Positions 1 to 5,560 are shown, counted from the stretch's first letter. The stretch is 6,332 nucleotides of DNA from Pyrodictiaceae archaeon (GCA_026986935.1 JALSNP010000088.1:1-6332); one strand, 5' to 3'. Numbers and translations: made by a program. The notes: a model not told the origin generated them from the letters alone.

Positions 1-117
1 AAACCAATATTCACCAAGGAGATTATAGAGGGGTTCATAGAGCTTAAGAGAAGAGAGGTACAGGAGCTAAGAGCCTATCCATCAGCTATGGAGGTCTATA
101 AGTATTTTACACTCTAA
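1..117 (+). CDS. glnA: Glutamine synthetase, C-terminal end (5' partial)
   Basis: The first 38 codons read in frame 1 to a TAA stop at 115-117. The peptide contains EGFIELKRREVQELRAYPSA and then MEVYKYFTL. This matches the end of type I glutamine synthetases, which close with a D/E-x-x-I-x-x-(Y/F)-I-x-L-(K/R)-R-x-E helix, then a P-x-(A/P)-M/V-E-x-x-x-Y-(F/Y) tail (E. coli ends in PHPVEFELYYSV). The enzyme makes glutamine from glutamate, ammonia and ATP as a cytoplasmic dodecamer. No catalytic residue lies in this fragment, so the call rests on the tail alone. The rest of the gene is left of the window. The next gene on the same strand follows 112 nt later behind its own TATA-like box, so co-transcription is not required. 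Confidence 0.82.
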   Translation, partial: KPIFTKEIIEGFIELKRREVQELRAYPSAMEVYKYFTL

Positions 118-140
118 TAGCCTCATCCACAACACTCATA

Positions 141-148
141 CTTATAAG
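141..148 (+). promoter_or_regulatory. TATA-like box upstream of the JAMM protein gene
   Basis: CTTATAAG is a TATA-like octamer in the gap after the glutamine synthetase stop. The archaeal rule of about 25 nt from TATA to start puts transcription near 168-172. That leaves a leader of about 60-75 nt before the first ATG of the downstream frame, long for a crenarchaeon. Either the leader is real and structured, or the box serves a separate small RNA. The assignment is inference from spacing. Confidence 0.4.
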
Positions 149-205
149 GAGCACTAAGCCAATTCTAGGCTGTAGCGGAGTAGAAGAGCGGAGAAGGGCT
201 TATGA

Positions 206-310
206 GGAGGGCCCTGGGCTCTCCGATGCATGAGGACAACGGGGATGCCAGCCCGAGGCCCACCGAGTAGCTCCTTGCCTCTCTTCAGCGACGAGGGTGC
301 AAGGAAAACA
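206..310 (+). other. GC-rich segment with two predicted RNA hairpins
   Basis: This stretch is richer in GC than its surroundings and folds well on paper. Hairpin 1: GGGCC (209-213) pairs with GGCCC (257-261), GGGCT (216-220) with AGCCC (250-254), and CTCCG (221-225) with CGGGG (240-244), allowing one U-G pair. Hairpin 2: CCTTGC (273-278) pairs with GCAAGG (299-304), and CTCTC (279-283) with GAGGG (293-297), with a 9-nt loop. An ACA triplet follows at 308-310. A competing hairpin pairs 293-299 with 309-315. The segment could be a structured leader or a small RNA gene overlapping the start of the JAMM gene; it could also be a chance effect of GC-rich coding sequence. I could match no known RNA family: no T-loop for a tRNA, no CTGA box, and no SRP or RNase P signature seen. 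Confidence 0.35.
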
Positions 311-1003
311 TCCTCTGCAATAGCTTGTCTCGGCATTGCTTTCCACCTCTTATCCTACTATGAGGAGGACTGTGGTCACCATGCAGAAGTAAAAGTAGAT
401 GCAGATGAAGGAGCCATAACTATAGTCGATTTATCTGGGTGCTGCAGCGATAGTATAGATGCTTTTAGAAGAAGTTTTGGCAAGATAATCGGCGTCCCTT
501 ATAGAGAGTGTGAGATAGATTGCAGTTCGGATACGGCATCCCAGGGATATAGGTATAGAGAATTATCGAGAAACATGACCGCGATGTTTTTATCAAAGTT
601 TAGGAGCACGTTAACAAACCTAGCCGTTACTGGCTATGAGTACTTCTTCATAATCGGCTGGAACGGTGAGATGGCCTATGGCCGTGGAGAGGAGACAAGG
701 ATCCATTTACCATTAATACCCGGGGTTATAATGGCTCATACGCATCCAAGTCCTCTATGCTACCCCTCCGGCCATGATCTAAGATCTGCGGCTGAGTTCT
801 TTTTGAGCAGTGGTCTTGTAGAGGTAATTGTTTCTACAAGCTGTGTGAGTGTCATGAGGCTTGTAGAGCCTCTGCGGGAGGATGATTATTGGAGACTAAT
901 AGATCTTAGCAATAAGGTGAAAAAGATAAAAGAATACGAGGAATACATAGTGGCTCTTAACGAGCTTTCAAAACTATCATCTATAGTCTTTGAGGTATTT
1001 TAG
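230..1003 (+). CDS. JAMM/MPN+ metalloprotease-like protein with an unrecognised N-terminal half
   Basis: Residues 170-183 read HTHPSPLCYPSGHD. This is a complete JAMM zinc site: H170, H172, S180 and D183 in the spacing H-x-H-x7-S-x2-D. The upstream catalytic glutamate is probably E137 in GYEYFFIIG or E147 in NGEMAYG. The hydrophobic strands before and after (FFII; VEVIVS) fit the MPN fold, so the core spans about 116-215. Known archaeal JAMM proteins remove ubiquitin-like or MoaD-like modifiers from proteins and are about 130-150 residues long. This one adds about 115 N-terminal residues that I do not recognise, plus a charged helical tail (216-257). It has eight cysteines (33, 48, 71, 72, 94, 98, 177, 205), so disulfides or metal binding are possible. 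No signal peptide or membrane segment is seen. The start is unsure: ATG 230 lies 18 nt after GGAGG and in a hairpin loop, ATG 245 has GAGG 9 nt upstream, and TTG 275 is possible. No ATG, GTG or TTG follows in frame until M116. The substrate is unknown. Confidence 0.75.
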   Translation: MRTTGMPARGPPSSSLPLFSDEGARKTSSAIACLGIAFHLLSYYEEDCGHHAEVKVDADEGAITIVDLSGCCSDSIDAFRRSFGKIIGVPYRECEIDCSSDTASQGYRYRELSRNMTAMFLSKFRSTLTNLAVTGYEYFFIIGWNGEMAYGRGEETRIHLPLIPGVIMAHTHPSPLCYPSGHDLRSAAEFFLSSGLVEVIVSTSCVSVMRLVEPLREDDYWRLIDLSNKVKKIKEYEEYIVALNELSKLSSIVFEVF

Positions 1004-1124
1004 GGCTAGACGGGGAAGTTGTTTTAGAGGAGAGTGCTGACGTGGACCGGAGCTGAAAAATAGTTCTTTAAGCTATGCCTTGTGATGAGGCTTCGGGCGC
1101 TGCTGAGCAACATAATCGCGTCCA

Positions 1125-2411
1125 CTATCGTCTCTCCAAGGCTTGTAGATAGTTTCTCGCCCAAGGCAATAGTTCCCAGCCATGATTGAATCTCTGTACC
1201 GCTTTGGTACTACAGGTTATTTCATTAAATCTCCCAAGGCTTTCCCTTATCAGGGAACTGCTCAGCATCCAGGGCACAGGGTCCCCGCTATGACTCCTTA
1301 GACTCCATGGAGTCGCGTGATCCGATGTGACAAGTACGGCTACCTCATCGAGGCTTATCTCGTTTATCAATGGCTGTACAAAGTATTTATCTATCAGCTC
1401 TATAGCTTTAGTCTTCCTATCGAAGTCGCCGTCATGGCCTGGCTCGTCAGGCCCTTTAAGATGGACGTATACGAAGTCGTTCTCCCTTAGAGCCTTTATA
1501 GTCTCTCTTAGCCTATCTGGGAGATCCTTCTCGAGATTACCACTAGGGGGGCTTACTGCGTATATCTTCATCCCAGCCGCTCTAGCTATCCCAATCTCTA
1601 CTGGCATCTCTGCTATCGCGGCGGCGGATCCGAAGCCTAGAACAGATGTAAGGGGTGGCATTCTCGGCATTTTATCCCCTGCATCACGTAGGAGAACCAC
1701 GTTTGCTTTGAGAAGGCCTTTTTCCGCGCGCCTCTTGTTTATCTCGTGGTTATCTAGTATCTCTATAGCGCGCTCAATAAACTCGTCTACAAGCATACAT
1801 GTGTTCCTAGCCTCACGTGTATCCACTAGTGGCTTGCACCGTGGTAGAACCATGTCTGGATTGCGTACAGCGATTGATACTCTTCCTTTCCTTATATAAG
1901 CGGGATCTATGTTCTGGACCTCAGCGCTCAGTCTCTCCGACTCGCTGCCTATGATTACTACTGCTCTGTGGCCTATAGTAGCCCTCATAACCACGTAGCC
2001 GTTAAGGCTTAGCTTCATCCCATCAAGGCTCCTAGCCAGCTCTTTTGCCTCGTCACTGCTTAGGCTCCTACCTACACGTCTATCAATTATGCGCCGGGTC
2101 TTGGGATCTATTGTAGCGAAGTTAGCCCTAAAAGCCACCTCGTGTCCTTCTCGTAAGCTTAGCCCTATTCCAAGCGCCTCGAGGGGCCCCCGCCCGGTAT
2201 AGTACTCGTCGGGCTTATACCCTAGAAGCGATATTGTTGCTAGATCGCTTTCCGGCGCGACACCGGGTTCTACGGGGTAATGGAAACCACATATCGCGTG
2301 ACCCGCTAGCTCATCAAGCCCGGGAGTGTCGGCCTCACTTAGTGGTGTCTTGTTATTAACTGGTTTATCGGCTGCCCCGTCGAGGATAAGGAATAACAGT
2401 TTCTGCCTCAA
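1125..2411 (-). CDS. apgM: 2,3-bisphosphoglycerate-independent phosphoglycerate mutase, archaeal type
   Basis: This enzyme interconverts 3- and 2-phosphoglycerate in glycolysis and gluconeogenesis, in the cytoplasm, with two divalent metals and a phosphoserine intermediate. It belongs to the alkaline phosphatase superfamily. The 428 residues are near the usual 400-420 of the archaeal type. Visible motifs are LDGAADKP at 10-17 (metal ligand D11), PESDLA at 53-58 (S55 the probable nucleophile), YTGRGPLEALG at 71-81, HLKGPDEPGHDGD at 317-329 (D322 and H326), and TSDHATPW at 362-369 followed by HSGDPVP at 374-380 (D364, H365, H374). The start is TTG, read from 2411, and gives the expected N-terminus with the first strand directly before LDG. 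TTG overlaps the upstream TGA stop as TTGA, so translation is probably coupled to the HD-domain gene; AAAAGGGA lies just before it. Nothing appears broken or missing. Confidence 0.95.
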   Translation of the reverse strand: MRQKLLFLILDGAADKPVNNKTPLSEADTPGLDELAGHAICGFHYPVEPGVAPESDLATISLLGYKPDEYYTGRGPLEALGIGLSLREGHEVAFRANFATIDPKTRRIIDRRVGRSLSSDEAKELARSLDGMKLSLNGYVVMRATIGHRAVVIIGSESERLSAEVQNIDPAYIRKGRVSIAVRNPDMVLPRCKPLVDTREARNTCMLVDEFIERAIEILDNHEINKRRAEKGLLKANVVLLRDAGDKMPRMPPLTSVLGFGSAAAIAEMPVEIGIARAAGMKIYAVSPPSGNLEKDLPDRLRETIKALRENDFVYVHLKGPDEPGHDGDFDRKTKAIELIDKYFVQPLINEISLDEVAVLVTSDHATPWSLRSHSGDPVPWMLSSSLIRESLGRFNEITCSTKAVQRFNHGWELLPWARNYLQALERR

Positions 2412-3127
2412 GCTAGTTCCCTTTTCTCTAGCCAGTCTATGCTCCTATTTCCTTGTTTCTCTAGGAAGCTAAGCGCCTTATCAAATGACTCGGCTACAGC
2501 ACTCTCATAGAGATCTATTTCCTTGACAAGCTCATTTATGTAGGTGAGAAGGGTTTCTAGCCTCTTCCTCGCTATTTTGCGCGATTCCTCTAAGCACATC
2601 ATTTCGGGGAGTTTGACCAGTTTATCCCATACATGGGCCACAGTATCCACTATTACACGGCCACGCATAGCCGAAGTCTCTATAAGCCTATACACCCCTA
2701 TAGCGCCTAACGCGTCAAGTTTATCAGCGTCGCTTAGTATGCAGGACTCGATGCTAGATGGTCTACCACCGAGACTAAAACTATGCTCGAGTATCATTCT
2801 CTTTATCTTATCAACTTCTTCATCCCCGATACCTATTTCGGCTAGAATACCGGTAGCAAGCTCAGCACTTATAATCGCGTGATGAAGCCCCACATACTCC
2901 TCGAACCCCCTCCCAATATCGTGTAACAGGGTTGCTAAAACAAGAGCTTCCTCATCTACACTCTTACCCAGCTTCTTCTCAAGCTCTATAGCGTTACATA
3001 GAACCCTAATTGTATGAGGTAACCCATGAGACTCGTCAACGCCTTGTAAAAGAATCACGTAGCCAAGTACTTTTTCGCACCATTCATACTTTGCACAAAT
3101 GGTTTTAACCACTTCATCACATCCCAT
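2408..3127 (-). CDS. HD-domain metal-dependent phosphohydrolase
   Basis: The 239-residue protein has the HD-superfamily signature: H38 in GLPHTIRV, H69-D70 in ATLLHDIGRG, a later histidine in ILEHSF (H115), and D135 in LSDADKLDALG. It resembles the small cytoplasmic HD hydrolases of the YedJ type, which bind divalent metal and cleave phosphate esters, often of nucleotides. The substrate cannot be read from the sequence. The C-terminal third is charged and helical, as is common in this family. The start is ATG, read from 3127, with GGTG 7 nt upstream and a TATA-like box about 45 nt upstream. It is the first gene of a two-gene operon and its TGA stop overlaps the TTG start of apgM. The link with a glycolytic mutase suggests shared expression but does not show a shared pathway. 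Confidence 0.87.
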   Translation of the reverse strand: MGCDEVVKTICAKYEWCEKVLGYVILLQGVDESHGLPHTIRVLCNAIELEKKLGKSVDEEALVLATLLHDIGRGFEEYVGLHHAIISAELATGILAEIGIGDEEVDKIKRMILEHSFSLGGRPSSIESCILSDADKLDALGAIGVYRLIETSAMRGRVIVDTVAHVWDKLVKLPEMMCLEESRKIARKRLETLLTYINELVKEIDLYESAVAESFDKALSFLEKQGNRSIDWLEKRELA

Positions 3128-3170
3128 AGCATGGCACCGGTGAAGAATTCCGGCGGATCTGAGATAGAAA

Positions 3171-3180
3171 CATTTTATGA
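3171..3180 (-). promoter_or_regulatory. TATA-like box for the HD-apgM operon
   Basis: Read on the minus strand the segment is TCATAAAATG, an archaeal-like TATA element. About 26 nt downstream, the predicted transcript start is near 3149. That gives a leader of about 22 nt that includes a GGTG before the ATG at 3127. The assignment rests on sequence and spacing only. Confidence 0.45.
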
Positions 3181-3250
3181 ACTAAGGGGGCGTGGTGATG
3201 AACTCTTCGCTGTCCTGAGGACCATTCCTTGTATTGACCGCTCAGAGGGA

Positions 3251-3880
3251 TTAAACTATTACACCAACTATTGCGAAGAAGATTACTGCCGCTAATCCTA
3301 TGAGCGCGAGTCTTAGCCCGCTTACTAGTTTATTCTCGCCGCTTATATGCCCGAGATACGCGCCTAGTAAGAATAATTCAAGCAGTATAATAGCTGCTGA
3401 TGCATACACAAGGCTGCGAATAGACACGTTTAGCCCAAGGAGCTCTCCTACTATGAATGGGAGAACAGCTATAAGAGGAAGCACTATCGCGCCAAAACCG
3501 CTCCATAGAGCTACATAGAGGGGGACTAGCCGGGCCGCTTTCTCATATATGCTACCGCGTAGGGAATGAAGCATAGCTCTCTCTGTCTCGCGAAGCTCAC
3601 GGATTCTTTCAGCCCTCTCTGACATATATGTCGCGACAAACCCGCTAAAGAACCCCATGGCGAAAGCTGCGCCAGCAACACCGCCTACATAGTTCATCGG
3701 ATTAGATGCGCCACTGATATAGCTTCCAAGTATGACGCCCAGGCTTGAGAGGAGGCCATCAAAGCTATTGGTTACAAACATGCGTCTAGCTATACTCTTT
3801 GCCTCTAATATTTTAACATATAGGCTCATGTTTCGTAAGTTCTTGAATAGTTCTAGTACTTGTCTTAACACCTTGCTCAA
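3251..3880 (-). CDS. VIT1/CCC1 family membrane transporter (probable iron/manganese)
   Basis: The family carries Fe2+ or Mn2+ across membranes in exchange for protons; the eukaryotic members load vacuoles, and prokaryotic members are thought to export or detoxify metal. The 209-residue protein begins with a short cytosolic amphipathic segment. The first membrane helix, NSFDGLLSSLGVILGS (38-53), matches the family pattern N-x-D-G-(L/I)-x-(S/T)-x-x-x-(V/L)-x-x-G, with D41 as the expected metal residue. Further membrane helices fall at about 63-85, 118-146, 155-178 and 187-209. A charged helix (86-108, SERAERIRELRETERAML) lies between helices 2 and 3, where plant VIT1 has its metal-binding domain, but here it is short. 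The start is TTG, read from 3880: GAGGAG is 9 nt upstream and a TATA box lies at the right distance. The metal is inferred from the family. An internal ATG at residue 18 is a less likely start. Confidence 0.85.
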   Translation of the reverse strand: MSKVLRQVLELFKNLRNMSLYVKILEAKSIARRMFVTNSFDGLLSSLGVILGSYISGASNPMNYVGGVAGAAFAMGFFSGFVATYMSERAERIRELRETERAMLHSLRGSIYEKAARLVPLYVALWSGFGAIVLPLIAVLPFIVGELLGLNVSIRSLVYASAAIILLELFLLGAYLGHISGENKLVSGLRLALIGLAAVIFFAIVGVIV

Positions 3881-3889
3881 TTCGTTCTG

Positions 3890-3895
3890 CTCCTC
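3890..3895 (-). promoter_or_regulatory. Ribosome binding site that decides the TTG start of the VIT1-like gene
   Basis: GAGGAG on the minus strand ends 9 nt before the TTG at 3880-3878, complementary to the archaeal 16S rRNA 3' end (CCUCC). The only nearby upstream ATG (3902-3900) is followed at once by a TAA. This supports TTG as the start. Confidence 0.6.
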
Positions 3896-3917
3896 GTTAC
3901 ATGATCTCTGGTTTCAA

Positions 3918-3925
3918 CTATATAG
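3918..3925 (-). promoter_or_regulatory. TATA box for the VIT1-like gene
   Basis: CTATATAG is a perfect palindromic TATA octamer. Reading on the minus strand, transcription would start near 3896, just before the GAGGAG ribosome binding site, and give a leader of about 16 nt. The agreement of TATA, binding site and TTG makes this one of the better-supported promoters here. Confidence 0.55.
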
Positions 3926-3970
3926 ATGATGAGGCTAGCGGCCAGGGGGTATCAAAATATTTGTGTTATA

Positions 3971-3981
3971 GGATAAAAATA
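3971..3981 (-). terminator. Possible T-tract terminator after the zinc-ribbon gene
   Basis: Directly after the TAG stop the minus strand reads TATTTTTATCC, with a run of five T. Archaeal RNA polymerase can stop at T-rich tracts without a hairpin. The VIT1-like gene downstream has its own promoter, which fits termination here. The tract is short, so this is tentative. Confidence 0.33.
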
Positions 3982-4236
3982 CTATTTAGAACTTGTCTTT
4001 GCCACGGCTACTTTGATATATTCCTCTTTCTCTATCACTATTTTCCCTGCACCGTCTCGCCGAATCATCAGAACCAAGTCGTTTTCTCTATACCCGCAGC
4101 GGGGACATCTATAGTAGTAGCGTATTCGTTTTGCACCGTTTTCGCCGAACTCTATTTCAACTCTATATTCCATTCTCGTGCCACATCTCGGGCACACGAC
4201 CTCGCCGTTAACCTGCACCATTTTGTGGCCACCCAT
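3982..4236 (-). CDS. Small zinc-ribbon protein, function unknown
   Basis: The 84-residue protein has two zinc knuckles, VCPRCGTRM (14-22) and RCPRCGYRE (43-51), 24 residues apart between the inner cysteines: a C-x2-C...C-x2-C zinc ribbon. Strands between and after the knuckles (EYRVEIEF, KRIRYYY, DLVLMI, KIVIE) suit a beta-rich ribbon. It ends in a lysine-containing tail. Such ribbons occur in transcription and translation factors, ribosomal proteins and many small archaeal proteins, and I do not recognise a specific family. Two starts are possible. ATG from 4236 gives 84 residues. ATG from 4221 gives 79, and lies where a leaderless transcript from the TATA-like box at 4244-4252 would begin; both keep the whole ribbon. 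The gene diverges from moaA and shows no link to cofactor synthesis beyond position. Confidence 0.8.
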   Translation of the reverse strand: MGGHKMVQVNGEVVCPRCGTRMEYRVEIEFGENGAKRIRYYYRCPRCGYRENDLVLMIRRDGAGKIVIEKEEYIKVAVAKTSSK

Positions 4237-4243
4237 GCACCGC

Positions 4244-4252
4244 TATTTTATT
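4244..4252 (-). promoter_or_regulatory. TATA-like box for the zinc-ribbon gene
   Basis: The minus strand reads AATAAAATA. Its centre is about 26 nt before the second in-frame ATG (4221-4219), suggesting a leaderless message starting at that codon rather than at the ATG from 4236. Spacing is the only evidence. Confidence 0.42.
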
Positions 4253-4403
4253 CCTCGTACTCTTTACTAATCTATTCCAGGTGTCCTTTCTAGCCCCTTT
4301 ACCCCATACCATATAGTTACTAGAGAGAACACACCCCACTTAATACAATCATGAGGGTCTCCGATTAGCCATGCATCTCCTCTAATGTAAGAACGAGGTA
4401 TCA
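4253..4403. other. Intergenic region between divergent zinc-ribbon and moaA genes
   Basis: Apart from the promoter elements at its two ends, this region of about 150 nt shows no convincing gene. An open minus-strand frame across 4267-4521 exists, but it overlaps the moaA start and has no recognisable protein character. A further TATA-like string, CATATAGT near 4309-4316, has no obvious gene to serve. No tRNA, strong inverted repeat or riboswitch-like fold was recognised. Confidence 0.4.
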
Positions 4404-4412
4404 TAGATATAG
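4404..4412 (+). promoter_or_regulatory. TATA-like box for moaA
   Basis: AGATATAG lies about 26 nt before 4434-4436. A transcript starting there would carry GGTGGT (4438-4443) and the proposed CTG start at 4449 after a leader of about 14 nt. The spacing fits the upstream start and leaves the annotated-looking ATG at 4494 deep inside the message. Confidence 0.45.
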
Positions 4413-4437
4413 GGCTGCAAGCGTAAGTAGGAAAAAT

Positions 4438-4443
4438 GGTGGT
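4438..4443 (+). promoter_or_regulatory. Ribosome binding site supporting a CTG start of moaA
   Basis: GGTGGT ends 5 nt before CTG 4449-4451 and can pair with the 16S rRNA 3' end (CACCUCC type). No comparable site precedes the ATG at 4494. It therefore favours initiation at CTG, as does the conserved peptide encoded between the two. Confidence 0.5.
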
Positions 4444-4448
4444 AATAA

Positions 4449-5534
4449 CTGCTCTTCGATAGTTACGGCAGACCTTTAACCAATCTAAGAATAATGGTGA
4501 CAGGGCGCTGCAACTTTTCATGCATATTCTGCCACATGGAGGGATACAAGGAGTCTCGCATAGAGAGGCTTGAGCTTAACCTAGATGAAATAAGATTGAT
4601 AAAAAGGGCTGCTGAAGAGCTGGGAATCCGTGCTTTTAAGCTAACTGGGGGCGAGCCAACGCTCCGCCGAGACCTGGCTGATATAGTGAGTATTCTTAAA
4701 CAAGGTGGCTCCTACGTATCGATGACTACAAATGCCTCTCTTATCCATAGACACCTGCCAGGAATAGTAGATGCTGGCATTGATCACATTAATGTGAGCC
4801 TTCACGCACTCGATAGAGGGGCTTTCGAGAAGATAACTGGCTCTAAAATGCTTGATAGGGTGCTAAACAATCTGAGGCTGTTAAGAGACCATGGTGTACC
4901 TGTTAAAATAAACTTTGTTATCCTAAGAGGCTTAAACGAGAAAGATATCCCGAGGATAATTGATCTTGCGGCAGAGCTTGACGCGATGGTGCAGTTTATT
5001 GAGCTGCATCCAGTGGGTAAGGCTGTTAAGACGTTTAAGGAGCACTATTTACCTCGTTGGCGTGTATTAGAGCTTCTTGAGGATAGGATAGTTTCGATAG
5101 ACTATCGCTTAGGCCTGCATAATAGACCTATAATACTCCTAGACAATGGTGTAAAAGTTGAACTGGTTGGCCCTGTTGGTAACTTCCTCTTCTGCGCAGG
5201 ATGCACGCGCATAAGGGTAACATATGACTTTAAGCTAATCCCTTGCCTGAACTGGGAGGGGCCTCCTATAGAGGTTAGGCCTCGGCTTAGGGGGGCCAAG
5301 AGCTTTGAGGACAAGGTCTCGATAGTAGTAGATGCTATTAGAGAGGCAAATAGGCTTAGAAAACCGTTTGTCATGTACCCCTTGGGCGCCAAGATACCTG
5401 TTCCTAGGAAGAGATGGAGAACACTAAGACTGGGCCTGCCTAAGAGTGATGGAAGGCTCGTGTTTATTGGGAAGCATGGGGATTACCATCTTAGGAAGTA
5501 TCTCGAGGAATGGGGTAAGTATAGCATATTTTAA
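4449..5534 (+). CDS. moaA: GTP 3',8-cyclase, molybdenum cofactor synthesis (radical SAM)
   Basis: MoaA uses two [4Fe-4S] clusters and S-adenosylmethionine to turn GTP into 3',8-cyclo-GTP, the first step of molybdopterin synthesis. Counting from CTG 4449 as residue 1, the SAM cluster cysteines are C21, C25 and C28 (CNFSCIFC). GGEPT is at 67-71, and the second cluster is C249, C252 and C266 in the exact C-x2-C-x13-C spacing of the family (CAGCTRIRVT...PC). The start is upstream of the first ATG (4494). The frame is open from 4449 and encodes DSYGRPLTNLRIMVTGRCN, the conserved family N-terminus; a start at 4494 would lose the first strand. No ATG, GTG or TTG exists in that stretch, but CTG 4449 follows GGTGGT by 5 nt. 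A frameshift from ATG 4436 is the alternative. The 361-residue product runs about 45 residues beyond typical archaeal MoaA and ends in GKYSIF, without the bacterial C-terminal GG. No other mo- gene is in view. Confidence 0.92.
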   Translation: MLFDSYGRPLTNLRIMVTGRCNFSCIFCHMEGYKESRIERLELNLDEIRLIKRAAEELGIRAFKLTGGEPTLRRDLADIVSILKQGGSYVSMTTNASLIHRHLPGIVDAGIDHINVSLHALDRGAFEKITGSKMLDRVLNNLRLLRDHGVPVKINFVILRGLNEKDIPRIIDLAAELDAMVQFIELHPVGKAVKTFKEHYLPRWRVLELLEDRIVSIDYRLGLHNRPIILLDNGVKVELVGPVGNFLFCAGCTRIRVTYDFKLIPCLNWEGPPIEVRPRLRGAKSFEDKVSIVVDAIREANRLRKPFVMYPLGAKIPVPRKRWRTLRLGLPKSDGRLVFIGKHGDYHLRKYLEEWGKYSIF

Positions 5535-5542
5535 GGAAGATC

Positions 5543-5560
5543 TTTAGTAAAAATGCTAAA
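5543..5560. terminator. Small hairpin between convergent moaA and ctaB
   Basis: TTTAG (5543-5547) pairs with CTAAA (5556-5560) around an 8-nt loop in the 31-nt gap between the two stops. The loop is A5 on the plus strand and T5 on the minus strand. It could end transcription of the minus-strand gene, and perhaps of both. The stem is short and AT-rich. Confidence 0.35.

Noticed and set aside
202..270. 22-codon frame starting at ATG 202
   Set aside because: Too short, in a different frame from the JAMM gene, and more easily explained by the GC-rich structured segment. A leader peptide cannot be excluded.
154..336. 60-codon minus-strand frame over the JAMM gene start
   Set aside because: Open by chance in a GC-rich stretch; no recognisable protein and it opposes the JAMM frame.
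230..1003. Functional link of the JAMM protein with moaA through MoaD-like carriers
   Set aside because: JAMM enzymes can act on MoaD-like proteins, but the genes are more than 3 kb apart, in separate transcripts, with no moaD in view. Proximity alone is too weak.
1327..1899. 190-codon open frame on the plus strand
   Set aside because: It lies wholly antisense to apgM, whose motifs are certain. Its serine- and isoleucine-rich translation looks like a reverse-strand shadow.
3926..3932. ATGATGA, a possible third C-box-like element, on the plus strand
   Set aside because: No CTGA follows at a suitable distance, and the bases adjoin the minus-strand TATA box of the VIT1-like gene.
4267..4521. 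84-codon minus-strand frame in the zinc-ribbon/moaA gap
   Set aside because: It overlaps the conserved moaA N-terminus and promoter, and the translation shows no domain, motif or good ribosome binding site.
5102..5392. 96-codon minus-strand frame inside moaA
   Set aside because: Antisense to the part of moaA holding the second iron-sulfur cluster; no protein character of its own.
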